Positions 44,728 to 56,470 of a stretch of DNA of 64,000 bases are shown piece after piece; the first letter of the stretch is position 1; every line of letters begins with the position of its first letter. The translations under genes were made by a program, and so were the position numbers. The stretch covers positions 137,271 through 201,270 of the forward strand of contig SJOL01007654.1 in the NCBI GenBank assembly GCA_004794785.1. Direction: 5' to 3'. Below the pieces are notes generated by a model. The model made no database searches and was not told the origin of the DNA. It saw nothing but the letters and a program-made list of their open reading frames with translations. The DNA comes from Opisthorchis felineus (lineage: Eukaryota > Platyhelminthes > Trematoda > Opisthorchiida > Opisthorchiidae).

Positions 44728-47700
44728 TTACTTTGACTGGTTCATCGACTGATTGAGTCAAATGTAAACAAACTTAAATCCACCAATCCTTGAATTGAAA
44801 TCGCGCAGGACTAACAAGCAAAGCGGTGTAGTACAGTGTCTCTCACTCTGTCGACTGCATGCAACTAGTTGAACAGGGTAGTTAAGCTCCTCCCTACGGA
44901 GCATTTATGCGACTGTAGCTTATGCAAGGTTTTCACCGTCTTCAGAAGCGCTACCGTCACCGAAGAGAGGATGAGTGACACACGGTGACTCAGCTACGTT
45001 TCTAGATTCCTTTATCTGACAGGTCGATTTCCGCATGACAGAATTTTGACTCTGAATTCTCTAAATAGAACTTCTCGGAGAGGGACTCAACCGAATCTGT
45101 TGCCAGAAACCCCGAATACCCGGAGCTTCGTTTTAAACTCATAGTAACACATGATTCATTTGACTGGGACATAAGCTATGAGAAGAGAGCAACCATAAGC
45201 CAGCAGATGGTAAGCAGCTGAGCAGTGTTTCACGGCCCTGTTTATGCTGCTCTGTTTTGTCCCGTGCCTGAACATGCTCATTCGGAGTGTACCGCAGATT
45301 AGTGTAAACATAGACAACTTGCAGGTGTTTACTTTTCACCCAAGGTTGAAAAACGCTGTAGTTCGAACACTGGTCAAAGGTGCAAGGAAATTTTAGCACC
45401 GTACGTTTTTGAGAAGATACGGGGGTTCACGGATAGCCAAAACGTTGAAGGCAGGCCTGAAGACGACGGAAACATAATGAAGATGCACGAATAGTAACTA
45501 GAGCATGAATCTGCATGGGCTCCATGGTTTCTTGTACAATACTGGCAGCTGTATAGATTGAAATATCGCAAAAAGAACGTTGTTGCGTTTAGTCTCTACT
45601 GTCAATGTACACAAAGATGTGGGGCATATTAAGGTGGTTAGGATGAATTCCAGTGGAGTCCCCCTACAAGAAGTATTTGGGCCATTTTTTCGAGCGTCAT
45701 GTTCTTCATCAGCTTTACTAAAATGGTCCAAGTGTTTTTCGTTCGTCGTCTCCTTTTGTCACTTGATAGCAGTATTATAAACTTTTTTCGAGGGTTGGTA
45801 TTGATAACTCCAGGCCAATTTAATAGCATGACGAACTACAACAAAGTTGCATGTGCTAACTTCTGATTTCACCTATGCACTTTTCAGCTACAAGAATTCG
45901 TTGACATTCCTTGCTATTTCTGCATGATGATTGATTGTGAAATCACGATTTAAAGGTACGGGATAAAGTCACTGAATTTATCACGGCATTTTCACGGTGA
46001 GTAAAAAAGTAAGGATATAATTGGACACCTGCATGGACCAACAAATCCAAGACGGTCAGTGTAGCCACGAAACTTACCTCCCTCATCAAAGGAAGGGCAA
46101 CACTGCAGTGCCATGTGTAAAATCTCCCTAGCCATCAAGATGCCTGGGTACTGTACTAAAAGAAATCCCCAACAATCGAGACTGGTGAGGTGTTTTAATG
46201 AGTTACTACCTAGCATATGTTAGTATGGCCTGTATGCGACTCATTTGTGGACTGTCACACATTGTCTCGACCTCACAAGATCTATCACTTTTCTTCATGG
46301 ATGCTCTACAAACGATTACATCATTCTTAAGGTCACAATCGCACACTACATTTAAGAATTAAAGCATCACAATATGGCATGAGAGGATGATACATGAACT
46401 GATGGATTAACGACACCAATCCTTCAGCACCTTAGTGCTGAGCTAGTGGGCAAGTTGATGCCCACTTCAATTTAATCTTCTCCGATGATCTAACATAAAT
46501 TAAGAGGAGTTCCTGCAGTATGCCATTTTGTGTTTTCAGTGAACCTGGCAAGTACACTGCGCTTGGAAATCCCTTGCATACATTTTGTTCTGAACAATCC
46601 GTAACACCGCAGAAAACGTAGGTAGCCAAATGAAACATGAGGCGGCCTTCGTGCAGCACATTCATTGAAGAATATGATGAACGAGAGATTTAGCTGGGAT
46701 TCGGCTGCGTTTTCCGTTAAAATCAAATTTGTATGCAAATGACTGTATTTCGCGAATTGCATGCAATTTCAATTCAGGTAAAACTTGAGATTGACGAAAA
46801 CTCGGGGACCACGCCTGTGCGATGAGTCTCAAGAAGGGCGAAACCGGTCGTGGGCTGTCGGAGGATTTTCAGCAATCATATGAATGGGATATTCCCTCTG
46901 GACAGCTCCTTTTACTTTAAAACTCAGCGTGTCCTCTTGCGACTCGAAGTTTGTTATGAAGCAGCAATCATTGTTCGGCCTTCCTTTGATTGGCTTTAAT
47001 TCTGGAAAAGTGCTGCACAACATTTAGCCTCCGGCTCAAACAAACATCTCACCAGTACACTGCACTGCTATTTACTCTCTTGTAACATTTTTTTCAGTCC
47101 CATGTTGAGCGACACGGACCTAAGCAAAACTGGTTCCAGAGCCATCCGATTGCCCCTGGCCATTGGTGCTATCGTGGGAGTTGGTGTAGGATTAGCCCGC
47201 TTGCTAACCGCTTACGACGAATTCGTTCGGGCAAATCGGCTCACTGCATGGAGAACACGTGAGATAGCAAAGGTACGAAGTATTGTTATCATTTAATCTT
47301 ACAGGTCGAATTACACAGCAGAACTTAGTAAGTAAAAATAAGTTGTCGTCAATTTTGGATTGGAGGAACCTATTCCGTCCACAGTAGTGACACAAGCGAC
47401 GAGCCTTGCCTTTTATAAACTAAATCAATTTTCCCACAAAATATTTCGACATCATATGATCATGGGGAGTATGGCAGTGTTAAAATGGGTTCTGCATGGC
47501 TTTATCCCTCCTCAAACTCAGTCACATGTTTGGTGATTATGTTGGACGCTGGTCGCAAACTTCCACTTCCTTTATCATCGCTACCCTGTGGTTTCCGTTA
47601 TCAGGAAGCTCTCTGTACTCATCAGCACATTTGGTACCCTGTATGCCCATCAGGGGTCACCGTTCCGTTGACCGTCAGTATTCTTGAGAATTGATGTGTT

Positions 47701-50700
47701 TCGTAACCTGGGGTTAGCATAGTATGCGAACCGCTCGGCAGACTCGATCCACGTGATCAGGCGCCAAAACGGATTGTTCCCTAAGTCTCGGTGATTACCT
47801 CAACCGATTAGTTTCCTCTTTTATGAACTAGGATTATATTTCAGTTATCTACTGGAAGAAGACTATTTCTCCGTAACGAATGTTCAGAAGAGGAGCCAAG
47901 TAGCACTCATTGTACGATAACCAAGCATGAATGAGGTATTACCATATTCCCCGGGCACAGAAACGTCCGGAGTGAACTCGAACGAAGGCATTCAGGTCAA
48001 TGTATCGCCCATGAACCCTGAAAAATTTTGAGACGCGGTGGCCGAAATGGTGTGTTTGTTGAACTTCAGTATTGATCGACTCTGTTGTATATGAACACCT
48101 CAGTATGGCTCAAAAGACCCGGAGGTACATAAGTCGTCGCTCTGTGATACGCTGTGCCCTCCGCTGCTAGACCGATTTTCATTCGCTATAGCTAGATCTC
48201 GACCCTAAACCCAATCGCTGTTGCGCTTGTTTGAAATGCTGCTCAGCTGTGCGAACAAATCCCGTTCGATCATGTAAAGTAAACGTCACTGTGCTTCTTC
48301 ATGTCAAAAAGGCCACTCATGCTCCCACATTCTCATAGTCCCATAGTTCAGATTTTCTCTTTGAATCATGTTGTATTCAGCACTCCTCTACCCACCAGTT
48401 CCGATTTTATGGTTCTGTATTCCAGTTTCGGGCCGCGGACTACTCAGCCTTCAAAGCCATAACTTTCGGGTTGTCCACCGGGTTGAAAGCCACCTTCTTA
48501 GCCGCCGGTTGCTAGTAAGCACACCTCTATAAATTTTCATTCAAATCCTTCTAGCATCTTTTTTTTCTTGTGGGAACGTTTCCAGCAAAAGTTTGGGACC
48601 GTTTGACCCATGACTTGATCTACTTCCTCCAAAAACGAACGGGAAACCGTCCGCCCAGAGGTATTGCCGATTTTAGCGTTCTTGGCAATTTATTTTGAGC
48701 TTCCGTCCGTCAAATATGGATGACTATTCAGATTGCTGTTCGATTTTTGACGTTCGGTAGTGGTGTTGCAATTCGCAGCAAACTGCCACCAATCACTAAT
48801 TTTTGCATAAGTAAAACCGTCCAAGCTCCTTAGATGACCTAGATATATGGTGGCTTCAGGCCCCAACAGTGAAACTGAAATACAGTTGGCATTGTTATTG
48901 TAACCATTGAGCCACACTTTAATTTTGTGCAGCACGAATCACGTCTTAGCTAGGCGTGCAATAGCGGCTTTTGCTTAGTCGCCAATGAAACCTATCGACT
49001 GGTCGAATTACCGTTAGCAAAGTTTGTATCCACATAGCTATTGTTGTGCGATTGTTCTTGTTAGTTCATACCAAATGACGAGGCACTGAACTAAGGTCTC
49101 ATCTTTATTGGAGCGAACAGGCAGTCAGCATCCTTGAAAGCCCGGATCCGAACTCCGGATATATGATGTATGAGGCGAGTGTTTTACCACTGAACCATCA
49201 GCGCCTGAATTATCACATGAGAATAGGCGAATACATCCACGTTTGAGCGGTGGGTGCCGGCCGAGTAAGTGTCTTGAGTGAGTTCACCCTTCAGGACTTC
49301 CGGGAACAGGTTCTCTGACCCGAAGCGGTGAGAGATTGCAGCTCAGTATCGACGCAAAAGTTCTTCCAATCGTCTACAACTGGCCGGCACACATTTGTTT
49401 TACAAGATCAACCAGAGGGCTGTGAATAATTAGGTACTGCATCAACCAGTGAGTGACACTCCATAAGCTTTGCCTATTACCCCAGTCTCCATGACGAACG
49501 CGATCGCTGCGCTGAACGGTAGTCCTCACTTCCGAAAACTGCACCTCCAGAAGCGATGCAGATTCTTCAAAGTACTCTGGAGGTTGTGGAATGCACTGTC
49601 AAGAGACGATCGGTATCACTGCAACCGCCAGTGAACTTACCGATAGAACGCTAGGCAGAACGACCACAAACTCTGGGGCCTATTTTGAGACAATATACCG
49701 GCTTGTCGAGACCAGGTACATATCTGTCTGGGTTAGCGTTCCCGCCGGATAAGGGTTGTTCAGGTAACTGCGCCGAGAAGGATACGTGACTAGCATCCTT
49801 ACACAATCCCTTTCGTTGTCCTGTTCTGTACATAAATTAAAATCGCTAAGCAGTCGTACCTGGACATGAGAACTGCATAAAAGGGTGGGATGGATCAAAT
49901 TTTACTGCACTACTCACGAGTATTCTGCATGTTTCCACTTGCCACCTGCTCCCAGATTGATTAGTCGCTGGTCTGAAGAACCGGTACAGGTGTTGGGTCT
50001 TCCTTTGTGCCCTCTGATAACTCGTTAACCTGTGAAACGGCTGTTGGACAGACGATCCAGCTGAAAAATCACAATATCCGCTATAAATGCGTTTGGCAAC
50101 AACCTGTGTTAAACCTGTTTAGCGAGGTATTGCTGTTAGCAGAATCCCACATGGTTTGGGTCCCCCGCGGTCCTAGGTTTTAACAGTTCTTGTTTTTTCC
50201 GACCTTCAGTTCTTTCCCTCTACTATTGACCGCCTGGCAAGGAAAGACGAGTTGGTGGGAAAATGCTGCTGGATGGGGTAAGTTTACTTTGGGCCGTTAT
50301 ACCGCATCACTAGCTGGTTTCGTGCTCTCACCCTATTGTGCATGTCCACCGTTGTCCTACATATTGTGAAATTTCGACGAAGTAAAGAATGCAGCTTTGG
50401 ATAAAAGGAGAAACAGTTTTTTTTTTGAAGAAACACCACTCGTTAGGCTGCTGAAAATTCTTCAACAGCCAATGACCAGTTTCGCCCTTCTTAGGGCTCA
50501 TCCCGTAGGTGCGGTCCCTTAGTTTCTATCAACCCTGAGTTCTAGTTGGACCCCAATTGCATGCAATTCGCGAAGTACGATCATTTGCACACATATCTGG
50601 TCTTAACGGGAGACTCAACCGAATCTCAGCTGAATCTCTCGTTTAAGATGTTCTTCAACAGAATGTGCTGAACACAGGCCGCCTCGTGTTTCGTTAATGA

Positions 50701-51706
50701 TGTCATCTGTCACTTCAGTGAGTGGTGTTATGCGTGAAATTACCGATAAGTGAATTGAAAGACGTGGAAGTAACCTCGTATTAAGCACTACTCATGTAGT
50801 GCTGGACACAAGGGTGACTGTGTCTGGCTTGTGAGATAGAGCCAACCACAATGTACTGGAGAGTACCAGATACAAGCAAGCGTTCATGGGACATGGGCCC
50901 AACTAAAGAAAACCTCAATAAGAACGAAGCTATCTAACAATGCTTGCTTTCTGCGATTTGCCCTCGACTAATGTACGCAACTTTATATGACACGGCAGAA
51001 ATCAACTTACTAGTACTTATGAAAAAAGACGAAGGAGTTACGAGGGTCAACAAGTAACAGAGTCAAATTACTTATAACAATTAATCATATTTTATGCGTT
51101 CAACAACTAGTCTCTGCCAGATGGACTGATGACTGGGGAGGTGGGAACTCGTCAGCTGGCTTAATTTCCTGACACTGTGAATGAAACCCCGCCCAACGCC
51201 GAAATTTACAATTTTTCTTCGTTACTGCTAGACACCAAACCTCTGGTGGCATTATCCATAGGGTCCAAATTTTGTTGTCTTTATCCCAGCAGTAGTCGGC
51301 TTGAACCGGAGGTCCAGTTTGCTAGCTTTTGTGGTCAGTTATCCGAAAAAGCGCCCTTCCCGACCTTGGTCATTTCGTCAATTGTAGATAAAAATTATAT
51401 ATTGCGGGAATTATGCTTTGTTCAAAAAAGTCATTTGATCTGTTTTATGGGTTTCCGGAATGCTTCAGTCTTTAAACAGCTTCTTTCCCCTGTTATCACT
51501 TTCTATCACAAGGCTCGGCTTGCGCAATTTACTGCATGGGTCGTGGACGAAGACAAATGCTTGTAGCCGGCTTGGTCGCTGCAGTTCCAGGCTTAATCTA
51601 CGGGTCAGTGAACTGCGTAGCGGCGAGACAACTGGGACTGACATTTGAAGATATGTACCGCGAGCACGTAACTGTGATGACTCGAAACCAGTTTGTTGAA
51701 CCTTAG
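44363..51706 (+). CDS. TIMMDC1: TIMMDC1-like complex I assembly membrane protein, five exons
   Basis: Exons 44363-44568, 47098-47272, 48426-48514, 50210-50277 and 51513-51706 join in phase (2,0,2,1) to 732 nt, 243 residues. All introns are GT-AG. The product has a soluble start (MEIPEDDSDLLGKTATEIES) and WTRIRQLFNSD before the first membrane segment, matching the WDRLRELF block of TIMMDC1. There is a glycine-rich segment (LPLAIGAIVGVGVGLARLL, about residue 87), then YDEFVRANRLTAWRTREIAK. FRAADYSAFKAITFGLSTGL follows, then MLVAGLVAAVPGLIYGSVN. The human family member is 285 residues and helps build the membrane arm of respiratory complex I in the mitochondrial inner membrane. Exon structure is strong; the name rests on spaced similarities. 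An AATAAA lies at 52156. Upstream of the ATG the sequence follows a TTTTTTTTTAG, so a 5' non-coding exon is possible. Confidence 0.7.
44693..44722. repeat. (AT)n microsatellite
   Basis: About 30 bp of uninterrupted AT repeat in intron 1 of the TIMMDC1-like gene. Confidence 0.9.
46640..46875 (+). repeat. hammerhead-carrying repeat, copy 3 (simple form)
   Basis: Body (ATGAGGCGGCC..GTGCAGCAC, CGAGAGATTTAGCTGGGATT), single arm (TCAAATTTGTATGCAAATGA), link (ATTGACGAAAACTCGGGGAC) and ribozyme lie in one direction without an inverted part. This gives the base order of the unit. It lies in intron 1 of the TIMMDC1-like gene. Confidence 0.75.
46813..46855 (+). ncRNA. hammerhead motif with mutated core
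   Basis: Stem I GCCTGT/GTGGGC, core GCGATGA in place of CTGATGA, a weakened stem II (GTCT/GGGC with wobble pairs), GAA, ACC/GGT helix III, then C. The first two core bases are changed, so cleavage is not expected. Confidence 0.6.
49132..49206 (-). repeat. tRNA(Gly)-like sequence, probably pseudogene or SINE head
   Basis: The minus strand TGGTTCAGTGGTAAAACACT, followed by CGCCT, matches the D arm and start of the anticodon arm of metazoan tRNA-Gly at most positions. A B-box-like AGTTCGGATCC follows about 25 nt later. The canonical T stem and acceptor stem do not pair, so it is not a working tRNA. It lies in intron 3 of the TIMMDC1-like gene. Confidence 0.5.
50450..50700 (-). repeat. hammerhead-carrying repeat, copy 4 (simple form)
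   Basis: Minus-strand order: body (ACACGAGGCGGCC, CGAGAGATTCAGCTGAGATT), arm (ATGTGTGCAAATGATCGTAC), link, ribozyme. It lies in intron 4 of the TIMMDC1-like gene. Only one arm is present. Confidence 0.75.
50468..50510 (-). ncRNA. decayed hammerhead motif
   Basis: Stem II GCCC/GGGC, GAA and the short helix III are kept. The core reads GGGATGA instead of CTGATGA, and stem I (ACCTAC/ATTGGC) has three mismatches. Inactive by inspection. Confidence 0.55.
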
Positions 51707-52571
51707 GTTCCAATGTATCCTCAATTTATCCTTGGAACTTACCCACTCCCGTCCCGATTGTGTACATAGGACACCTAATTTGCTAAAGTATTCTGACATT
51801 TTGCATTCTCTCTTGCATTCCAGAACTTAGAAAGCTTACTGTTAGAATCTGTGGTCCAAATGTGTAGACTAAGCCTCAACCGGCAAGATCAGTAGTGATA
51901 GGTCCAATGCTAATTGCACAACCCCTAGAATACAATATTACGTAACTATTTCGCCGAGGTCATCGAACCGGTAATTGCTTATTCCTGAGCCGTACACGTC
52001 AACAGTCATCCGAAAAAGCTGCACGAAGACCGCCAAAAATTTTCTTCATTCATCATCTCAGACAAATTTCCAGATAGCTCATTGCCAGTGACTTGCTTAG
52101 CTCCAGAAGTACGTTGGTTTCAGCTGCTGCGGATTCGATCTACGAGAATATGGAGAATAAAAAAGACAACCACGTCTTGGAAGCCGTCCCCTAGTGAACT
52201 GAACTGGACCACATATCTAATGAATGGGGGATAATACAGGTATCTGCTGGTTCCCTTGCCTTCATCAAGGTTTATCCAGTCAAGCCAACAGGACCATTGC
52301 AGCGCCCAAGCCCGACCACCGCGTCACCAAACGGATACTGAGACTTAATGCTAGTACCCAGCGCCGATCGGTGACAATATCGCCTTAACCTATCTTGCCT
52401 AACACCTGAGTTATGCATGGAAATCCTACGGAATTTCAAGACAAACATCTTCTCAGACGATGGCCAAAAATGAAACGTTTTACAGAGTTGCACGAAAATA
52501 TTCGAAAATTTGAACTGCGATTAAAGCAAAGTGGCAGTTGAGAGTGAAATCAGGCTAGAACAAAATAATTG

Positions 52572-54611
52572 TTACAGGTAAACATCCTCGAAGCCGGGTG
52601 GAAGTGCATGATCCGGATCTGGCTGACCGCGCTGAGGATTGCTAAACCTTGGCCGAGGTGGGATTACACCTGGTCCGAACGGATCAAACCTCGCTCCTGG
52701 GGGGACTGCTCCAGGCGGAAGGACATCAGGTCCTCCCATGAATGTCCCACCACCGGATCCGAATGGGGGACTACCAAGTGGACGTCTAGGATCCAGGATC
52801 ATTCCCCCACGTCCACCCAATGAGCCAAACGGGTCTAGATCACTTCGACCGTAGTCAGGAAAGGGAAACCCTGGTGCTGTCGGCCGTACTGGGTCGAACC
52901 CAGTTGGTGGATAACGTTGTGGCTGGTAAAGAAAAAGTTCGGTGGACTGAGTAGCTGATCGGAATTATAGTGTGAATTACTTACAAAAAGTATTGTCACT
53001 GTATTAAGAAGAGAGGGGTTACTCACAAATTAGGCCCAGTCTTGTGGGCAAAAAGGAGCGAAAACCACAGCAGGTGTTGTTAGATAAACAGTGTGCTCCG
53101 CGAATCGGTCAGGACAAGTTCCAGTACGGTCTGGGTGACGTTTCGTCAAAGGCGATTCCCAGTATCGCATCAGCTGTGTTGCGCAACCATACCAAAAAAC
53201 AGTTCGGAAAAATTAGTGGTATTCATCTGTCTGCTTTCGTCATGGGATTAGGTAGTTCCAAGGCCAAGATTCCAACATAGTTCGCAACACGAACTTTACC
53301 CACCTCTCAATCTATATGGAAGTTTACCGTACAAGGGCTAACTAGGGATTTCAACCGAGATTGCGTGAATTTAATCTATAATGAAAAGCACTCGGCTTTT
53401 CAGCATAGATTAACTGTAACAGCACGACGAAATCTCGACTGAAATTTCAAACAAGCTCCTCATACTGGAAACTAACCAAGGATGTACCAAAAATCTTTCT
53501 GACCTGCATACCTTCACCAGCATCCGATACACCATTCATTAAAACCAACAAACAGCACCAGGACAGCCTGTGAAAATCAGCTGGGACGTGACGAATGGCC
53601 CCCAAAAATTGTCCATTGCCCCCACTAAAAAACACGCGCTCTTTTCAGAAGCGCACTACCTTGTGGATGAGTGGTACACGATTTGAGCAATCTTTTTCTG
53701 GCACCTTTATGTACACCAAGGTTGACACTAACTGCACGAAGGAGAATGCGCCAGAGAGTTGTTCTGCTGATTTACAAACCAATTAGTTCATCACAATCAA
53801 CAAAATCCCGCCCAAGTGACTCTGATATCGAAATTGCACTATAAGTTAAGGTATTAGGCGTAGATCGAATTAACCTTAGCCCCTGCACGTTTGCGAAGTT
53901 AATCTATCTGAAGATACAAAACGAACAGAAGCGGTTAGAACAGTTCTCCGATCTGCGAGGATTACTGCACTTCCCTCAACAAGTCCTGTCTCTCGTCCCC
54001 ACATGACGCTCAACCTTGAACAACTTTTGACGTTCATCTGACAAATCATTTCAGCAGATAAAAATAACTGAACTCCGTGGGCCCAATGGCGGCGTCAGGA
54101 CAGATACATTAGACTAGGAGGCCAATATTTGCGTGCCCTCGGGCTATGATAGCAGCTCTCACAACTGTGCAGGCTCGCAGGTTGCATTTGGTGCAGACGG
54201 TAAAGGTTCACCCTGGCGTTAAGAACGTGTCCTGTAAAAAAATTCCTGTGTAGTTGATGGAGAACCAGCCGCTGTAGCATGTAGAAATTCAACCAACTGA
54301 TTAGACAAAAAAAAACTCACATCATCCGGAGGTGGGCCAGGGTCACGTCGGTCTTTCTTTCTTTCCGTTTCACCAAGGCGATTCAGTGGTGGTGATGGGA
54401 GGACAGCTTTCCACAAACTCTCCTCAAAAATACTGAGAAGTTCATCCAGTTGTGGATAGACAGTGTTCCAGTGTCCCGCGGCACACTCAGAGACACAATC
54501 CAGGCGCACATGTTCTAAACCTGATAGTTCAACGTGTCCAAATTTGTCTGTGGTAGTGTCGGTTAGGCTGATGAATATTTGAGCGTCTGTTTCTACCACT
54601 GACAGTTGTAA
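52572..54611 (-). CDS. PSMF1: proteasome inhibitor PI31, 3' two exons
   Basis: Two minus-strand exons, 54611-54321 (97 codons, phase 0 at both ends) and 52922-52572 (116 codons plus stop), are flanked by GT-AG sites. The last exon is unmistakable. It has DLDPFGSLGGRGGMILDP (the FP-type DPFG..GGMIxDP block) and LPPGAVPPGARFDPFGPG, and ends PPGFEDVYL like the family C-terminus (PPPGYDDMYL in human). The upstream exon (ISLTDTTTDKFGHVELSGLE, YPQLDELLSIFEESLWKAVL) fits the second half of the PI31 N-terminal domain. PI31 binds the 20S proteasome and acts in proteasome transport and assembly. The exons encoding the first roughly 90 residues should lie further upstream on the minus strand; I could not identify them, so the gene is partial here. 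It converges on the TIMMDC1-like gene, with 865 bp between stop codons. Confidence 0.88.
53020..54310. other. PSMF1 intron, nothing further recognised
   Basis: A + strand frame at 53044-53280 and short others have no recognised domain. Confidence 0.4.
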
Positions 54612-55743
54612 CTAGAATGAACAAAAGAGATGCGTTGGCTGTTGGGATAGGTGGCAGATATAGATACGACCTAAACCTAAACCAAGTACAGTGTTGCCCC
54701 TCAAAAGAGCGTTTCTATGGGAAACACGAAATGGCTCGGCCCCAGGTTTTCGCGTTGCGTGGGATAGATTGCTCTCCAGAGGAAGTGGTTCCATGGAGAG
54801 GACAATCTGGCCATCCAGACTGAAACGTATCTTTCGTGTACATGCCATTCCATGCTGAAAACTACGGTTTTTGCTATTCAGTAAGTGACAGTTCACTCAA
54901 AAACTGTCAAGCCGAGAGTTAATATCACTGAATCGATACGACGACGCGGTTTGGGCTCCCAATGTCCGACCATTGATGATAGGAGTTATCCGCCCATGGA
55001 ACTAATATTGTAAAACGCGAAGACTTGCGCAGAGGTGAATCACAGTATGGTTGAGATTGCCTTGTTTGGTCAAATACCACACGTCATGTACATATTTCAT
55101 GGTCGAAAACCTGAACGTGTATTTTTGCCCAAGTAGCCCTAGAACACAGCCCCAGGTTGAAGAGTGTAGCTTACGGCACATCATAAATCCAATCATGTAC
55201 GGATAAGGTATGGATGAAATGCTTCTTTCTAGTTCTGGAAGATGGTGGTTTTGAATTATGAACAGAGTCCAGTATGTTTCAGAGTTCCGTCGGAGACAGG
55301 GCAAGTTGCGTAGAAATCAGCAAGAAACTAAACCGTTTCGCATAAGCGGAGAAGGAAGAGCGGTCCATCATGGGCACCACAACCAACCAAGAAAAAGCGA
55401 AAATTAAAAACGCTCTGTACTTCAAACTTGTTCATTCTCTGAATGTCTTATTGTACTAAACAAAAGCCAAGCGCAAGTATCGTCAGATCCAATCGAGGCG
55501 ACTGAGAAGCCATCATTATTTTAGGAAAATCAGTAGAAATACACCCGAATGTGCTTTCGTTGATACCGGTTTGTGTAATTCAGATGTAATGGAAATGCCA
55601 CCACAGCACGTGCCTCGCAAGACGGAGTGCTTTTAGTCGGTCTCGAGTGGGTGTGCCTTTTGAAGACAGCACCGCAGTCATTTTGACTAACCTTTATTTT
55701 TGACATTCGGCGGTTCCTGAAGATGCATTACAACAACACTAAA

Positions 55744-55935
55744 TATAATAATAATCGTTCAGCTGTAGCACCCTTTCGGTGCCTAGCTGCCATGCCATCC
55801 AAAGGAGACATGATGGCTGGGATACTTCCAGGTTGCCCAATCCTAGACAAGGGAAGTCGAGATCGGGAGGCCGGGTTCAAACCACGAACTTTCCGGCAAG
55901 TAAATTCGCGCTCTAACCACTGAGCTATCTCGCCC
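55744..55935 (-). repeat. tRNA-derived SINE, copy 5
   Basis: Minus-strand copy with A box TAGCTCAGTGGTTAGAGC, B box GGTTTGAACCC (one change), body, and an (AAT)n tail at low coordinate. A 14-bp imperfect duplication starting ACAACAA flanks it (55730-55743 and 55936-55949, 12 of 14 identical). Confidence 0.92.
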
Positions 55936-56143
55936 ACAACAATTCTAAAGATGCCTCAAATCCAATTCTCTTCATCCCGCTCTCATGTTTGCAAGTTAAC
56001 GTTCAAAGTCATATACGAGTATGTTACCGTCAATTATTAAAAGTCACTTTGGGAAGGTCGTCTATGGTGGAATGCATAGGTGCGCAACAACACAGCAAGG
56101 TATGAAAGTGACCAAAAATAAACGGACAGATTGTTTCACACAC

Positions 56144-56470
56144 CTGACTCGCTACAGTTGCCAAAGTTTCTGTTTTCGGTCTGGGTACGAGCGTATACGG
56201 AATACGAATAGGATCACTGTTTAACACTTCTTCGGCCAACACAGCAAACTGCGGCTGCCCTTCGCTCGGTGTTGGTCTCGCTCCTCGAGAAAGAAGTTGT
56301 GCGTGAAGTAAGAGACTGATTAGTTGAGCGCGCCGAGAAACATTACGGTGATGGATGAAATGAACCAATTCAAGAATGGATATCTCAACGGAGTTCAATT
56401 TGTTTGCCACGAGTGAGCTAAGTTCAGTTACATTAGCCTTCGTCCTTGAATCTCCGGGTAAACCAGTCAT
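56144..56470 (-). CDS. unassigned exon, 109 codons
   Basis: Minus strand TTATTTTTCAG precedes ATGACTGGTTTACCCGG, and the frame stays open to GTAGCGAGTCAG followed by GTGTGTGAAAC. The result is a 327-nt, phase-0 exon. The product (MTGLPGDSRTKANVTELSSL, ISILELVHFIHHRNVSRRAQ, ending ETLATVASQ) has a likely helical middle; I recognise no family. It could belong to an upstream gene or to an alternative 5' region near PSMF1; the PI31 N-terminal domain does not match. Confidence 0.4.

Noticed and set aside
49132..49206. Functional tRNA-Gly gene
   Set aside because: Acceptor and T stems do not pair.
53130..53180. Hammerhead ribozyme (GACGAAACGTCACC near a CTGATG on the minus strand)
   Set aside because: The last base of the CTGATGA core is changed and stem II does not pair at the right distance.
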